22,163 nucleotides of DNA. Source: JAAZBG01 sp964390065. Its GTDB lineage: Bacteria; Fibrobacterota; Chitinivibrionia; Chitinivibrionales; Chitinispirillaceae. Position 1 is the stretch's first letter. Each line of letters begins with the position of its first letter. Below, in pieces: positions 16,501 to 22,163 of the stretch. The stretch lies in contig CAYMGX010000066.1 in the NCBI GenBank assembly GCA_964390065.1, positions 1-22,163 of the forward strand, written 5' to 3'. A model generated the notes under the pieces. It searched no databases. It had not been told where the DNA came from and saw only the letters and a program-made list of their open reading frames with translations. The position numbers and the translations under genes are program-made.

Positions 16501-16728
16501 TGCTGCCTGATGATTTCCCTGCTCTGTGTAGCACATTCCAAGAATAATTCTTCCGGTGATATAAGAAGGGTGATTCTGTAAACCGTTAATACAGACTTCA
16601 ATCGCTTTCGAGTAATTACCGTCTTTACGGTATTCATCCGCAAGTCTTGAAAATACAAGTGATTGTGGATTTTTATTAAATCGTGTCATTAATGCTTCAA
16701 CTGTTTTTTCCGCTGTGCGGGATTTCAT
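13540..16728 (-). CDS. large acidic TPR protein with eleven copies of a 14-residue motif
   Basis: 1062 residues, no signal peptide or membrane helix, so probably cytoplasmic. Residues 20-135 are three TPR-like units (SRLADEYRKDGNYSKAIEV, GMCYTEQGNHQAAIQEFLAA, KQLADLFNRQGNSQTAGELY). Residues 165-950 are very acidic, Asn/Ser/Gln-rich and probably disordered, with a recurring motif of the form VTGDDIRDRLDSMT at residues 203, 243, 302, 342, 383, 432, 549, 596, 624, 780 and 850, and a second motif QIDR near 671, 714, 756 (922 in weaker form). Residues 965-1010 hold one more TPR (LADIYYQQGQYQLALQIYSRL), and the end is basic (KKSKKPKK). The start has GGAGG ahead. First gene of the set with the M24 peptidase and pilT, so a scaffold linked to pilus or cell-surface assembly is a fair guess, not shown. 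I do not recognise a named family. Confidence 0.88.
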   Translation of the reverse strand: MKSRTAEKTVEALMTRFNKNPQSLVFSRLADEYRKDGNYSKAIEVCINGLQNHPSYITGRIILGMCYTEQGNHQAAIQEFLAAIVIDRKNQSALKQLADLFNRQGNSQTAGELYHMLSKLDPGNRSLQIISKQFTFSGNTDIFSILGLPSPQTSFNFKAKEQPFSGNNDDTPFVEPSFHDAQTMALSEDGFSAPQTTDDVQPVTSEEVDSRMDELFGLADTASSATQQPDQLILQELDPADSLSGEDIADRMNVLFNNEQPQEIIETVGTVTHDQPPQFDSMETVQPPDEGSINLTSENDELSGDEVRDHIESLFGDDSLEHSDQPIVPSLDIEDSSNPELLTGDDLQNHLEQLIPSDSPQNDAMQPDFSHSFTGNTGEDESISGNDFADRLDALTGGDNNLFMNTDTSGDIQQDLLSMSDEEPAAQSNDTVSGDDFASHMDSLLSSDDIQPDLQSTNSFSNVINLDNNELDLLSDERQSGMDNDENSFIQDITPELQPSNESSDNSLILDTTIPDDTSMPFSSETISGQTGNSFFDNEPAVSPEEDTLTGADFSNHMDMLLGDEDKADQSLYNKISSSFDTDISIPAQDTDDRMVTGDDIRDRLDSMTENLQDALIEEPEDQVSGNDVSERIEALEKEPFLNIDQVGPGSYKNTPDISPFTNTEFEETMQIDRSFIENVQSTGDKDTTQDKESENSKPYRSVNPFEFENETIQIDRSELFGNHADSNQNDNEPLILDIENPTPNQDSLFVSDDIQIDRDKQSISEMDVLVEPSNDIQNVTGEDVIDKLDDIFTEDDNDQEILSDEVSGPENVFFGDASFSNGIDDITETVSWSETPQQDSGLIQSDDNVTGNDVEDRLNELFNENSDSMSMDNQRYQESVEELDVSDEYQSPDGFMISDSENSMDDNEPQEIFDNQENSYQIDTSDMHTAFSANVNDEQLGEPENNARMSTIDSRDKIYSIPDHVLTPTLADIYYQQGQYQLALQIYSRLIEKDPSNLNLQERHDEIRAHLSSQQNQPGQFFNFGNNTGSGQDQSKDKKRSAETDKPLSGVRIKKSKKPKK
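14140..16122 (-). repeat. coding region of the eleven 14-residue motifs
   Basis: Eleven copies, each 14 codons, spaced irregularly by 28 to 156 residues start to start. Gly is third in ten of eleven, an acidic or Asn/Asp pair follows, position 6 is hydrophobic, position 9 is Arg/His/Lys and position 10 is Met/Leu/Ile. At the DNA level the copies differ, so this is protein-level conservation and not a recent tandem expansion. Confidence 0.85.
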
Positions 16729-16770
16729 TTGACAATCCTCCGTTATGCTACTAAGCTTATCACTCGATCG

Positions 16771-16960
16771 TTAAAAGATCAAGCTGGAGATTAAGAATAA
16801 GAAAAAGGTTGAATCTAAGGGTGAGAAGAACAAACTTTTTACCCCGCCAAGTTAACCTGATCTTTAACCTTAATCTTTCCTACCCTTCTTCTTTATCGAC
16901 CTTAATCCTGTCCGTTATCGAATCCTGAGCGTTTTTCCCTATGCCTTAATCTTACCTTTT
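16771..16960. repeat. purine-rich then pyrimidine-rich low-complexity region
   Basis: 16779-16830 is rich in AAG/GAT/TAAG; 16853-16960 is its opposite, with CTTAATC at 16869, 16901 and 16945. The two halves are roughly complementary in composition, so a loose inverted array is possible, but units are too degenerate to define. This fills the gap between the TPR gene and rfaE2; no gene is visible. Confidence 0.35.
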
Positions 16961-16961
16961 C

Positions 16962-17453
16962 TTACTCTTTGCTTTCATCAATTTTCTTTACAATCGATGT
17001 CGTCGAGTATCCTTTTACAAAAGAGACGACGGCAATCTTCCCGCCATTTTCTTCAACGATTTTTCTTTCAGGAAGTGTCTCGGGTGTATAATCACCCCCC
17101 TTGACATGGACATCCGGTTTGATCACACTCAGGAATGGAATCGGATCTTTTTCCTCAAAGATAAAAGCGTAATCAACCATTTTTAATGAACTGATGATAA
17201 ATGTCCGGTCGTGTTCCTTTTGCAGAGGTCGAGTCGGACCTTTAAGCTGATGAACACTTTTATCGGAATTTATCCCGACAATAAGCACATCACCAAATGA
17301 TGCCGCTTCTGTCAAATACGCAATATGTCCGGTATGCACGATGTCAAAACAACCATTGGTTGTGACAATCGACTTTCCCTTGCTGCGTATATCCGCAATA
17401 ACATCTGTCAATTCGTGGACATTACGAAAAACATGCGGGGCCTGTATTTTCAT
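16962..17453 (-). CDS. rfaE2: D-glycero-beta-D-manno-heptose 1-phosphate nucleotidyltransferase (RfaE2 / HldE C-terminal domain)
   Basis: Adds a nucleotide (usually AMP) to heptose 1-phosphate, giving the activated heptose used for lipopolysaccharide core or other glycans. 163 residues, a single nucleotidyltransferase domain: NGCFDIVHTGHIAYL with the HxGH signature at 40-43, GINSD (61-64), KGGDYTPE (118-125) and GYSTTSIVKKI (148-158), the last typical of the HldE family. The kinase half (RfaE1) is absent, as in organisms with split enzymes. I chose ATG 17453 because GGAG lies six bases ahead; the frame could extend four codons to a TTG at 17465, but that would put the ribosome site inside the gene. 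No heptose kinase or phosphatase gene is nearby. Confidence 0.88.
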   Translation of the reverse strand: MKIQAPHVFRNVHELTDVIADIRSKGKSIVTTNGCFDIVHTGHIAYLTEAASFGDVLIVGINSDKSVHQLKGPTRPLQKEHDRTFIISSLKMVDYAFIFEEKDPIPFLSVIKPDVHVKGGDYTPETLPERKIVEENGGKIAVVSFVKGYSTTSIVKKIDESKE

Positions 17454-17561
17454 TGCTAACTCCAAATAAATATAGATACTTATAACCTATAAAAATACCT
17501 TTGTACAGATGATAAGGGAATAGGTTTGTGGAAAAAAGATTTCGTGGAGGAGGAGGAGCCA

Positions 17562-17652
17562 GAATCCAGAATCCAGAAGCTAGAAGCTAGAAGCTAGAAG
17601 TCAGAAACCAGAAGTCAGAAACCAGAAGTGAGGAGTCAGAAGTGAGGAGTCA
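17562..17652. repeat. heptameric array, 13 units (GAAGTCA type)
   Basis: Thirteen uninterrupted 7-bp units: GAATCCA twice, GAAGCTA three times, GAAGTCA and GAAACCA alternating twice, then GAAGTGA and GGAGTCA alternating twice. Its first five units are roughly complementary, in order, to the array at 17733-17767. It lies in the gap between rfaE2 and the HD-GYP gene. Confidence 0.9.
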
Positions 17653-17732
17653 CGATTTGTAACGATATTGCTGATAATAATATCGAAGATACCTGGATTT
17701 AGGTAAATAGCTATCTGCAATATTGCAGACAT

Positions 17733-17767
17733 TTACTACTGGCTACTGGCTACTGAATTCTGAATTC
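17733..17767. repeat. heptameric array, 5 units (TGGCTAC/TGAATTC), inverted partner of 17562
   Basis: Units TTACTAC, TGGCTAC, TGGCTAC, TGAATTC, TGAATTC. Reverse complements GAATTCA and GTAGCCA mirror GAATCCA and GAAGCTA of the other arm. Between the arms lie a perfect palindrome CTGCAATATTGCAG (17715-17728) and a CGATATT/AATATCG hairpin near 17661-17684. It ends five bases before the stop codon of the HD-GYP gene. Confidence 0.8.
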
Positions 17768-17772
17768 TTCTC

Positions 17773-18966
17773 CTACACCACCAGCTCCAGCTCGAACCCC
17801 TTATACTTTGACAGGTCGATAAGAATCGGTTTTATCTTTTGATGATTTTTTGTTTCGAAGATTATTATCTGTGGGCAATCGAGACTTGACGGGTTGTCTT
17901 TTGCAACCACACCAAAGTATCCGATCAGTTGAGGAGTCGGTGCGTGTACTATTCGTACCCGTGCGCCTACAGGAAATACCGGAGCGATGGAAAGGAGCGT
18001 TTTGACAATATCGGCATTGAGGTGTTTTTGACTGAGTTCGATAAGTTTTTTTGTTGCCGCCGGTACACTATGCGGTTTTATACCCATTTGTAACCGTCCG
18101 CTGATTAACTGATCATAGGTATCAGCAACAGCAACAATTTCAGCAAAGCGGTGTATCATATTCTGACGTGAGAAATCTTTAAGTGGCGGACGGTTATCAC
18201 CCTTGATTCCTCTTGGAAACCCGCTTCCATTCTGATATTCGTGATGCTGCAGTGCTACCGCTGCACTGGTTGTTGGAATGGCATGATTTTGTGACAGCAT
18301 GAGAAAACCGAATACTGTGTGCTGTTTGTAAAGTTTCACGTCGGATTCATCAAAATCGGCATGTTTTTTCTCAATAAGTTCCTTTGGAAGCGCAATCATG
18401 CCGAGATCGTAATTGAGTGCACCGATTCCAAGTTGTTTCATCTCTTCATAGGAAAATTTGTACCGCTTGCCAATACAGAGTGACGTAATCGTTACATTCA
18501 TTGCGTGGGCAAGCAGACAGTTCTGTGTCTGCTGAAGCGCACTGAGATTAAGCACGATTGCCGACTGACTCATGATCTCGTTGATAAATTGATCAAGCGC
18601 TTTGACCATGCCGCTGCTCATGATAAATTTGTTCAGGTAGAGATGGTTCTCTTTGATGATATCACGGACTTTATCACCACTTTTGTTTTTAAACTGAGTG
18701 ATGGCGTTAGTGAGTTCCTTCGATGATGTATCAATTGATGATGACATCTCACGCTGAGAGGCTTCGGAGACCGTAGATTCCGGGACAACGCCTTCAGTAC
18801 CTTCAACGTCAATAAAAACGGCTTTGTAACCAAGCTGCTTGAGCCGGTCACGGTAGCGTTCTTTTACTTTATAGCCTGCAGCAAGCAGAAGCTCACCTGT
18901 CGGAAGAAAGATCGATTCGCCAAGAACCATATCTTCCTGAATATCATCAAGGTTGTATCTGACCAA
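17773..18966 (-). CDS. degenerate HD-GYP domain protein
   Basis: HD-GYP proteins are metal phosphodiesterases that break down c-di-GMP. 397 residues: an N-terminal domain (1-55, LDDIQEDMVLGESIFLPTGELLLAAG) typical of such proteins, a Ser/Lys-rich helical linker, the HD-GYP domain (about 145-300) and a beta-rich C-terminal part (GARVRIVHAPTPQLIGYFGVV). Conserved: His154, Asp187, His216 (KQHTVFGFLML), His241-His242-Glu243, Asp282 (VADTYDQL). Changed: the HD pair is Tyr186-Asp187 (ALNYDLGM), the usual following Lys is Met190, and GYP is Gly-Phe-Pro (249-251). Loss of a metal ligand suggests weak or no activity, possibly a c-di-GMP sensor. Start is TTG 18966 with GGAG nine bases ahead; the first residues fit the family. 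Confidence 0.85.
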   Translation of the reverse strand: MVRYNLDDIQEDMVLGESIFLPTGELLLAAGYKVKERYRDRLKQLGYKAVFIDVEGTEGVVPESTVSEASQREMSSSIDTSSKELTNAITQFKNKSGDKVRDIIKENHLYLNKFIMSSGMVKALDQFINEIMSQSAIVLNLSALQQTQNCLLAHAMNVTITSLCIGKRYKFSYEEMKQLGIGALNYDLGMIALPKELIEKKHADFDESDVKLYKQHTVFGFLMLSQNHAIPTTSAAVALQHHEYQNGSGFPRGIKGDNRPPLKDFSRQNMIHRFAEIVAVADTYDQLISGRLQMGIKPHSVPAATKKLIELSQKHLNADIVKTLLSIAPVFPVGARVRIVHAPTPQLIGYFGVVAKDNPSSLDCPQIIIFETKNHQKIKPILIDLSKYKGFELELVV

Positions 18967-19080
18967 AAGGACTCACTCCGGAAACAGTTGTTGCGTTCCT
19001 GTTATGATTCCAGACAGGGCTATTCTACATTATACAGGATTTGTAGTAAAAAGAGCAAGCCTTGTGCATCGCAGTGACAA

Positions 19081-19135
19081 TAATACTAAAATCCGCGGCT
19101 GGATCGTGGTACTATGTGCAAGTTATTATCTCATC
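19081..19135 (-). repeat. 55-bp dispersed repeat, copy 1
   Basis: Matches 22109-22163 at 44 of 55 positions with no gaps; the best block is CTAAAATCCGC. It is 115 bp upstream of the HD-GYP start, and the same repeat is 44 bp upstream of the kinase start in the same orientation. No clear -35/-10 pair lies in it. Confidence 0.75.
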
Positions 19136-19155
19136 ATGCTTTACAAAAATGCTCA

Positions 19156-19296
19156 TCATACTGCATCGAGTATACCTGCGCTTTTGGTAAAACAGTCAGT
19201 AATAATATCTTGTGCATATCGCTCACGCTCAACCACGGAATTGAGAATAATAGCCATGACTTTTTTACGTGAAGCGGCAGGCTGAACGGGAATCAT
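19156..19296 (-). CDS. possible 46-residue ORF coupled to the kinase gene
   Basis: The kinase stop TAA is followed at once, in the same frame, by ATG, opening 46 codons: MIPVQPAASRKKVMAIIL onwards, ending KSAGILDAV. It has no own ribosome site, as expected if it is translated by re-initiation. Hydrophobic and charged residues alternate plausibly (NSVVERERYAQDIITDCF), but I recognise no family. It could equally be a leftover of a longer kinase C-terminus cut by a new stop. Confidence 0.3.
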   Translation of the reverse strand: MIPVQPAASRKKVMAIILNSVVERERYAQDIITDCFTKSAGILDAV

Positions 19297-22065
19297 TTAC
19301 CAACGATCAAAGTTGGTAACAATCTTGAAAATCCTGAAGTATGCCCACTCTTTTTTGGACAGCCTGCTTAAAAGCTGATTCAAGAGCCGCAGCGATGCTT
19401 CCTTATCATTGGCGCAATAGCGTTTACGGGCCTGATAGTACAGATACCAGGGATTGTCAGGGGAAAGCATCTGCCATTTGTTGTAAAATGCCGAGTCTGA
19501 AACCGTTCCCTGAAAATATGCCGCAATCAATCGGGGCAACGGGAAAATATGGTCTCCATCCTGCACACTTTTAAACAGTGTATTGGCAGCGCTGCCGGAA
19601 TCTTTACAAAGAAGCATTCCCTGAGCAATTGCCGCCATCCATGACAGTTCGTTTGAACGGGATGCTTCCTGGAATAATCTGCGATAAAGGAGCTTTGCAT
19701 CCCTGTATGAAAAATCGAATTCAGTGATCTGGCCCATTATGTAAAGCATTTCCGTGCTTCTTTCAGGAAGGGCGTTGCCGGTTATTAACTGGTCAAGTAC
19801 CAGTTTTGCAGTATCTTTTTTTCCTTTGTTAAGGTACGCCAATGCAGAGAGATACTTTGATGTCAATGCGCATGCTCCGATACCTTTATAATTATTGTAA
19901 ATCTCAGCCGATAGCGCAATAACAGAATCGTTCTGCAATGTTTTAAAATAATATGATGTCAGGAGTTCAAAAAGCTGGGCATTTTTAACATAATCTTTCT
20001 TATAGCGTCCGGATATACGATAAAACTGCTGTCGGGCAGAATCGACCCGGTTGGATGCAACAAGATTGTAAAGATCCATGGATGAGCGTGTATACAGTTC
20101 CTGGTTGATTGAAGAGGCTCCGTAATTATCCGCAAGATGCTGGTATATCGTATCGGCAGAGGCCATATATCCCTGATTGACAAGTATTTTGGAGTGAAGA
20201 TATGAAAGGTATGGTTTGAACCGTTCCTCTTTTGGAGTAAGTGTTGAAAACGAATTCAGAAGCTCGAGTGCCTCACCGTTTTTATCAAGCCGTATCAGGC
20301 AGTTAATCATCTTGAGTTTGATTTCATTGGCGATAGATGATTGTGCAAAATCGATAAGCAGGTTGGTATATTCATCCATTGCAGCTTCGAAATCGCCACG
20401 TTCCATAAACCGGTCAGCAATAAGCATGGGGCTTGGAACCTGCGGTGTTGCACGGCGGTAAACTTTGATATTGTCAACACGGCATGTGCCTTTGTTAATG
20501 AAAATTCCAAGTTTGTCATGACCGCGTCCCAGTACCGGAAAGTTATCGTAAATCTGTGTGACAATGACATTATTCATGGTAAAGGTTATCTGATCGTTGA
20601 TACGTTCCACGATAACACGGTTTCGTTTTAATAATGGTACCTTTCCCGGCGGGACATCCCTGAAGAGATATCTGCTTCCCGGAAGTGTAATGCCGCTTTC
20701 TCCCCGACCATTACGGTTGATATGAAAACAGTACGATGAATCCGGAGTGTTGCCGCTGAGAAAAATTCCGCAGTTGTAAAGATCATCAGGGTTTGCAAGA
20801 AAATCGCACGTAATCATGATATCACGGTTAAAGTGCTTGTTGAGCAGTGCTGCAACAGTTCCTTTTCCGGCACTTCGAAGATCCTCATTTCCGGTAATAA
20901 ACCGTTGTGATGGATCGTTTACAGGATCATGAGTAAAAATCCAGTCGGCGGTATGACTTTTCTCATCAAACTGGTCAGTGAAAATTGGCTGCCAGTGCGA
21001 TTGACCTTTTTTACTTTGCAAATAGAACATTGCAGCGAAAAGTACAGAGAATACAAGTATCGTGAATCCGATAGTAAGAGGTGCCCATTGTTTTTTTACA
21101 AAGTGCCTGACACGCGATATGATCGTAGGTGGACGTGCGATAATGGGATCGCCATTAATATAATTCTGGATATCAGCTTTAAACTGCCCCATTGTCTGGT
21201 AACGGCTGGCTGGATCTTTTGCCATTGCTTTCAGTGTGATTGCTTCAATTTCGACCGGGAGCCAGGGAACGAGACGCCGCGGCGGAATCGGGTTCGATTC
21301 CATAACATTCATTGTTGTCTGATGCAAATTACGCTGATCGAGGTAGGGATTTTTAAAGGTAAGCATTTCGTAAAGCATTATGCCCAGAGAGCAGATATCG
21401 CTGCGCTGATCTACCGGACCTCCAAGAAGCCGCTCCGGTGCCATGTATGAGGGCGATCCCATAACTTCACCGGTCCGTGTAATGCCCGGACGTAACGACT
21501 CATCGTTTTCCATGGCTTTTGCCAGACCAAAGTCAATAAGCACAGGAGACAACTGGTCGCGCATTATCACATTGTTAAGTTTCAGATCCCTGTGAATTAT
21601 CTTTTGTCCATGTGCACAGGTAAGTGCTTCAGTAAGCTTGATAATAATTTCGAGAACATCAACAAGCTTGGGTTTCTGGTAATGAAGGAAATAATACAGG
21701 TTTTGACCTGGAATGTATTCCATTGCCAGATAGTAAATGTTACCTTCAGTGGCGACTTCAATGATTTTTACAATATTAGGATGATTCAATTGGGCGATAG
21801 CGTGGGCTTCGGAGAGAAATCGCTCAACAAATCCGGGGTTAATTGAAATATTCGCAGGCATCACTTTAAGGGCGACTACCCGGTTTAGATCCATCTGGAT
21901 AGCTTTGTAAACGACAGCCATTCCGCCTCTGTCAATTTCTTCGATAATACGGTACTTGCCGATTACCGAATTGACAGGAAGAAAGGTACGTTCGATTGAT
22001 GCAAGCATATTCCGTATGCGGATGCAGCTTCGATCTTCAGCGGGTGATGTCTCGTTTTCAGCCAT
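19297..22065 (-). CDS. transmembrane Ser/Thr protein kinase with jelly-roll and TPR exterior
   Basis: 922 residues. Cytoplasmic Hanks-type kinase 38-305: nucleotide loop EIDRGGMAVVYKA (43-55), Lys67 (VALKVM), HRDLKLNN with Asp160 and Asn165, DFG (179 region, LIDFGLAKA), activation-loop GSPSYMAPE (203-211), SDICSLGIMLYEM. A juxtamembrane stretch is followed by one membrane helix (about 329-349). Outside it, 357-538 looks like a concanavalin-like jelly roll (FTDQFDEKSHTADW, NCGIFLSG, HDKLGIFI, RVDNIKVYRR), a fold often binding sugars, and 545-915 is built of TPR-like helices (DRFMERGDFEAAMDEYTNLL, KYLSALAYLNKGKKDTA). So it may sense an external or periplasmic ligand and phosphorylate cytoplasmic targets. 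The glycine loop is GGMA rather than GxGxxG in full, as often in this family. AGGA precedes the ATG. Confidence 0.93.
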   Translation of the reverse strand: MAENETSPAEDRSCIRIRNMLASIERTFLPVNSVIGKYRIIEEIDRGGMAVVYKAIQMDLNRVVALKVMPANISINPGFVERFLSEAHAIAQLNHPNIVKIIEVATEGNIYYLAMEYIPGQNLYYFLHYQKPKLVDVLEIIIKLTEALTCAHGQKIIHRDLKLNNVIMRDQLSPVLIDFGLAKAMENDESLRPGITRTGEVMGSPSYMAPERLLGGPVDQRSDICSLGIMLYEMLTFKNPYLDQRNLHQTTMNVMESNPIPPRRLVPWLPVEIEAITLKAMAKDPASRYQTMGQFKADIQNYINGDPIIARPPTIISRVRHFVKKQWAPLTIGFTILVFSVLFAAMFYLQSKKGQSHWQPIFTDQFDEKSHTADWIFTHDPVNDPSQRFITGNEDLRSAGKGTVAALLNKHFNRDIMITCDFLANPDDLYNCGIFLSGNTPDSSYCFHINRNGRGESGITLPGSRYLFRDVPPGKVPLLKRNRVIVERINDQITFTMNNVIVTQIYDNFPVLGRGHDKLGIFINKGTCRVDNIKVYRRATPQVPSPMLIADRFMERGDFEAAMDEYTNLLIDFAQSSIANEIKLKMINCLIRLDKNGEALELLNSFSTLTPKEERFKPYLSYLHSKILVNQGYMASADTIYQHLADNYGASSINQELYTRSSMDLYNLVASNRVDSARQQFYRISGRYKKDYVKNAQLFELLTSYYFKTLQNDSVIALSAEIYNNYKGIGACALTSKYLSALAYLNKGKKDTAKLVLDQLITGNALPERSTEMLYIMGQITEFDFSYRDAKLLYRRLFQEASRSNELSWMAAIAQGMLLCKDSGSAANTLFKSVQDGDHIFPLPRLIAAYFQGTVSDSAFYNKWQMLSPDNPWYLYYQARKRYCANDKEASLRLLNQLLSRLSKKEWAYFRIFKIVTNFDRW

Positions 22066-22108
22066 AATGATTCCTGATTTCGGTACCGTTGAATCTGCAG
22101 TATGCTGT

Positions 22109-22163
22109 TAATCCTAAAATCCGCAGTTGAATCGTGATGCTCTGCGCAAGCTATTGTCACATC
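22109..22163 (-). repeat. 55-bp dispersed repeat, copy 2 (runs to the window edge)
   Basis: Second copy of the repeat at 19081-19135. It is cut by the end of the window, so its true length is unknown. Confidence 0.75.

Noticed and set aside
17562..17652. Possible CRISPR array
   Set aside because: Units are 7 bp and contiguous, with no unique spacers and no cas genes.
18953..19285. Plus-strand ORF of 110 codons between the HD-GYP gene and the kinase
   Set aside because: It overlaps the HD-GYP start, runs through the dispersed 55-bp repeat, has no ribosome site and shows no recognisable motif.
20929..21450. Plus-strand ORF of 173 codons
   Set aside because: Lies wholly opposite the kinase domain coding sequence, whose motifs are complete.

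Overview
The window is 22,163 bases of a draft bacterial contig (there is a 100-N scaffold gap at 4912-5011) with about 44% GC by eye and well-formed Shine-Dalgarno sites at most genes. The gene content suggests a Gram-negative bacterium with type IV pili, c-di-GMP-type and Ser/Thr-kinase signalling and large TPR proteins: PilT, a heptose-1-P nucleotidyltransferase, an HD-GYP-like protein, a transmembrane kinase and a lipoprotein. Fibrobacterota/Chitinispirillia-like is my best guess; it rests on gene style, not on a marker gene.

Left part (65-4009, plus strand): a three-gene glycan-initiation operon. It holds a PglE-like aminotransferase, a large membrane-bound PglF/WbpM-type UDP-sugar 4,6-dehydratase and a monotopic phosphoglycosyl transferase. 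Together these look like a route to a UDP-4-amino-sugar (bacillosamine type) and a transferase to load a sugar phosphate onto undecaprenyl phosphate. Then, on the minus strand, come a stand-alone CheY-like receiver with a good promoter and a helix-turn-helix protein with a Lys/Ala-rich histone-H1-like tail, whose 12-bp tandem repeat probably broke the assembly. About 0.9 kb of AT-rich non-coding DNA follows.

Middle (6361-11041): a plus-strand lipoprotein with a lipocalin-like end and its own terminator; uvrC; then, convergent on the minus strand, dihydrolipoamide dehydrogenase and a 55-residue 2[4Fe-4S] ferredoxin.

Right part (11365-22065, all minus strand): a tightly packed set of a giant acidic TPR protein, an M24 aminopeptidase and PilT (7-bp gap, then 4-bp overlap); then RfaE2, a degenerate HD-GYP protein, a possible 46-residue ORF, and a transmembrane Ser/Thr kinase with a jelly-roll and TPR exterior.

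The most unusual content is (1) the 1062-residue TPR protein, which carries eleven copies of a 14-residue motif (consensus [VLI][ST]G[DEN][DE][VIF]xx[RHK][MLI][DEN]x[LM]) scattered through an acidic disordered region, plus a second short motif QIDR; (2) families of small dispersed repeats: heptameric arrays arranged as inverted pairs, a GCCTCACC-bounded palindromic element that supplies the C-terminal tails of two unrelated proteins in the same reading frame, and a 55-bp repeat upstream of two signalling genes; and (3) the HD-GYP protein whose HD is YD and whose GYP is GFP. I see no CRISPR array, tRNA, rRNA, transposase or prophage gene.
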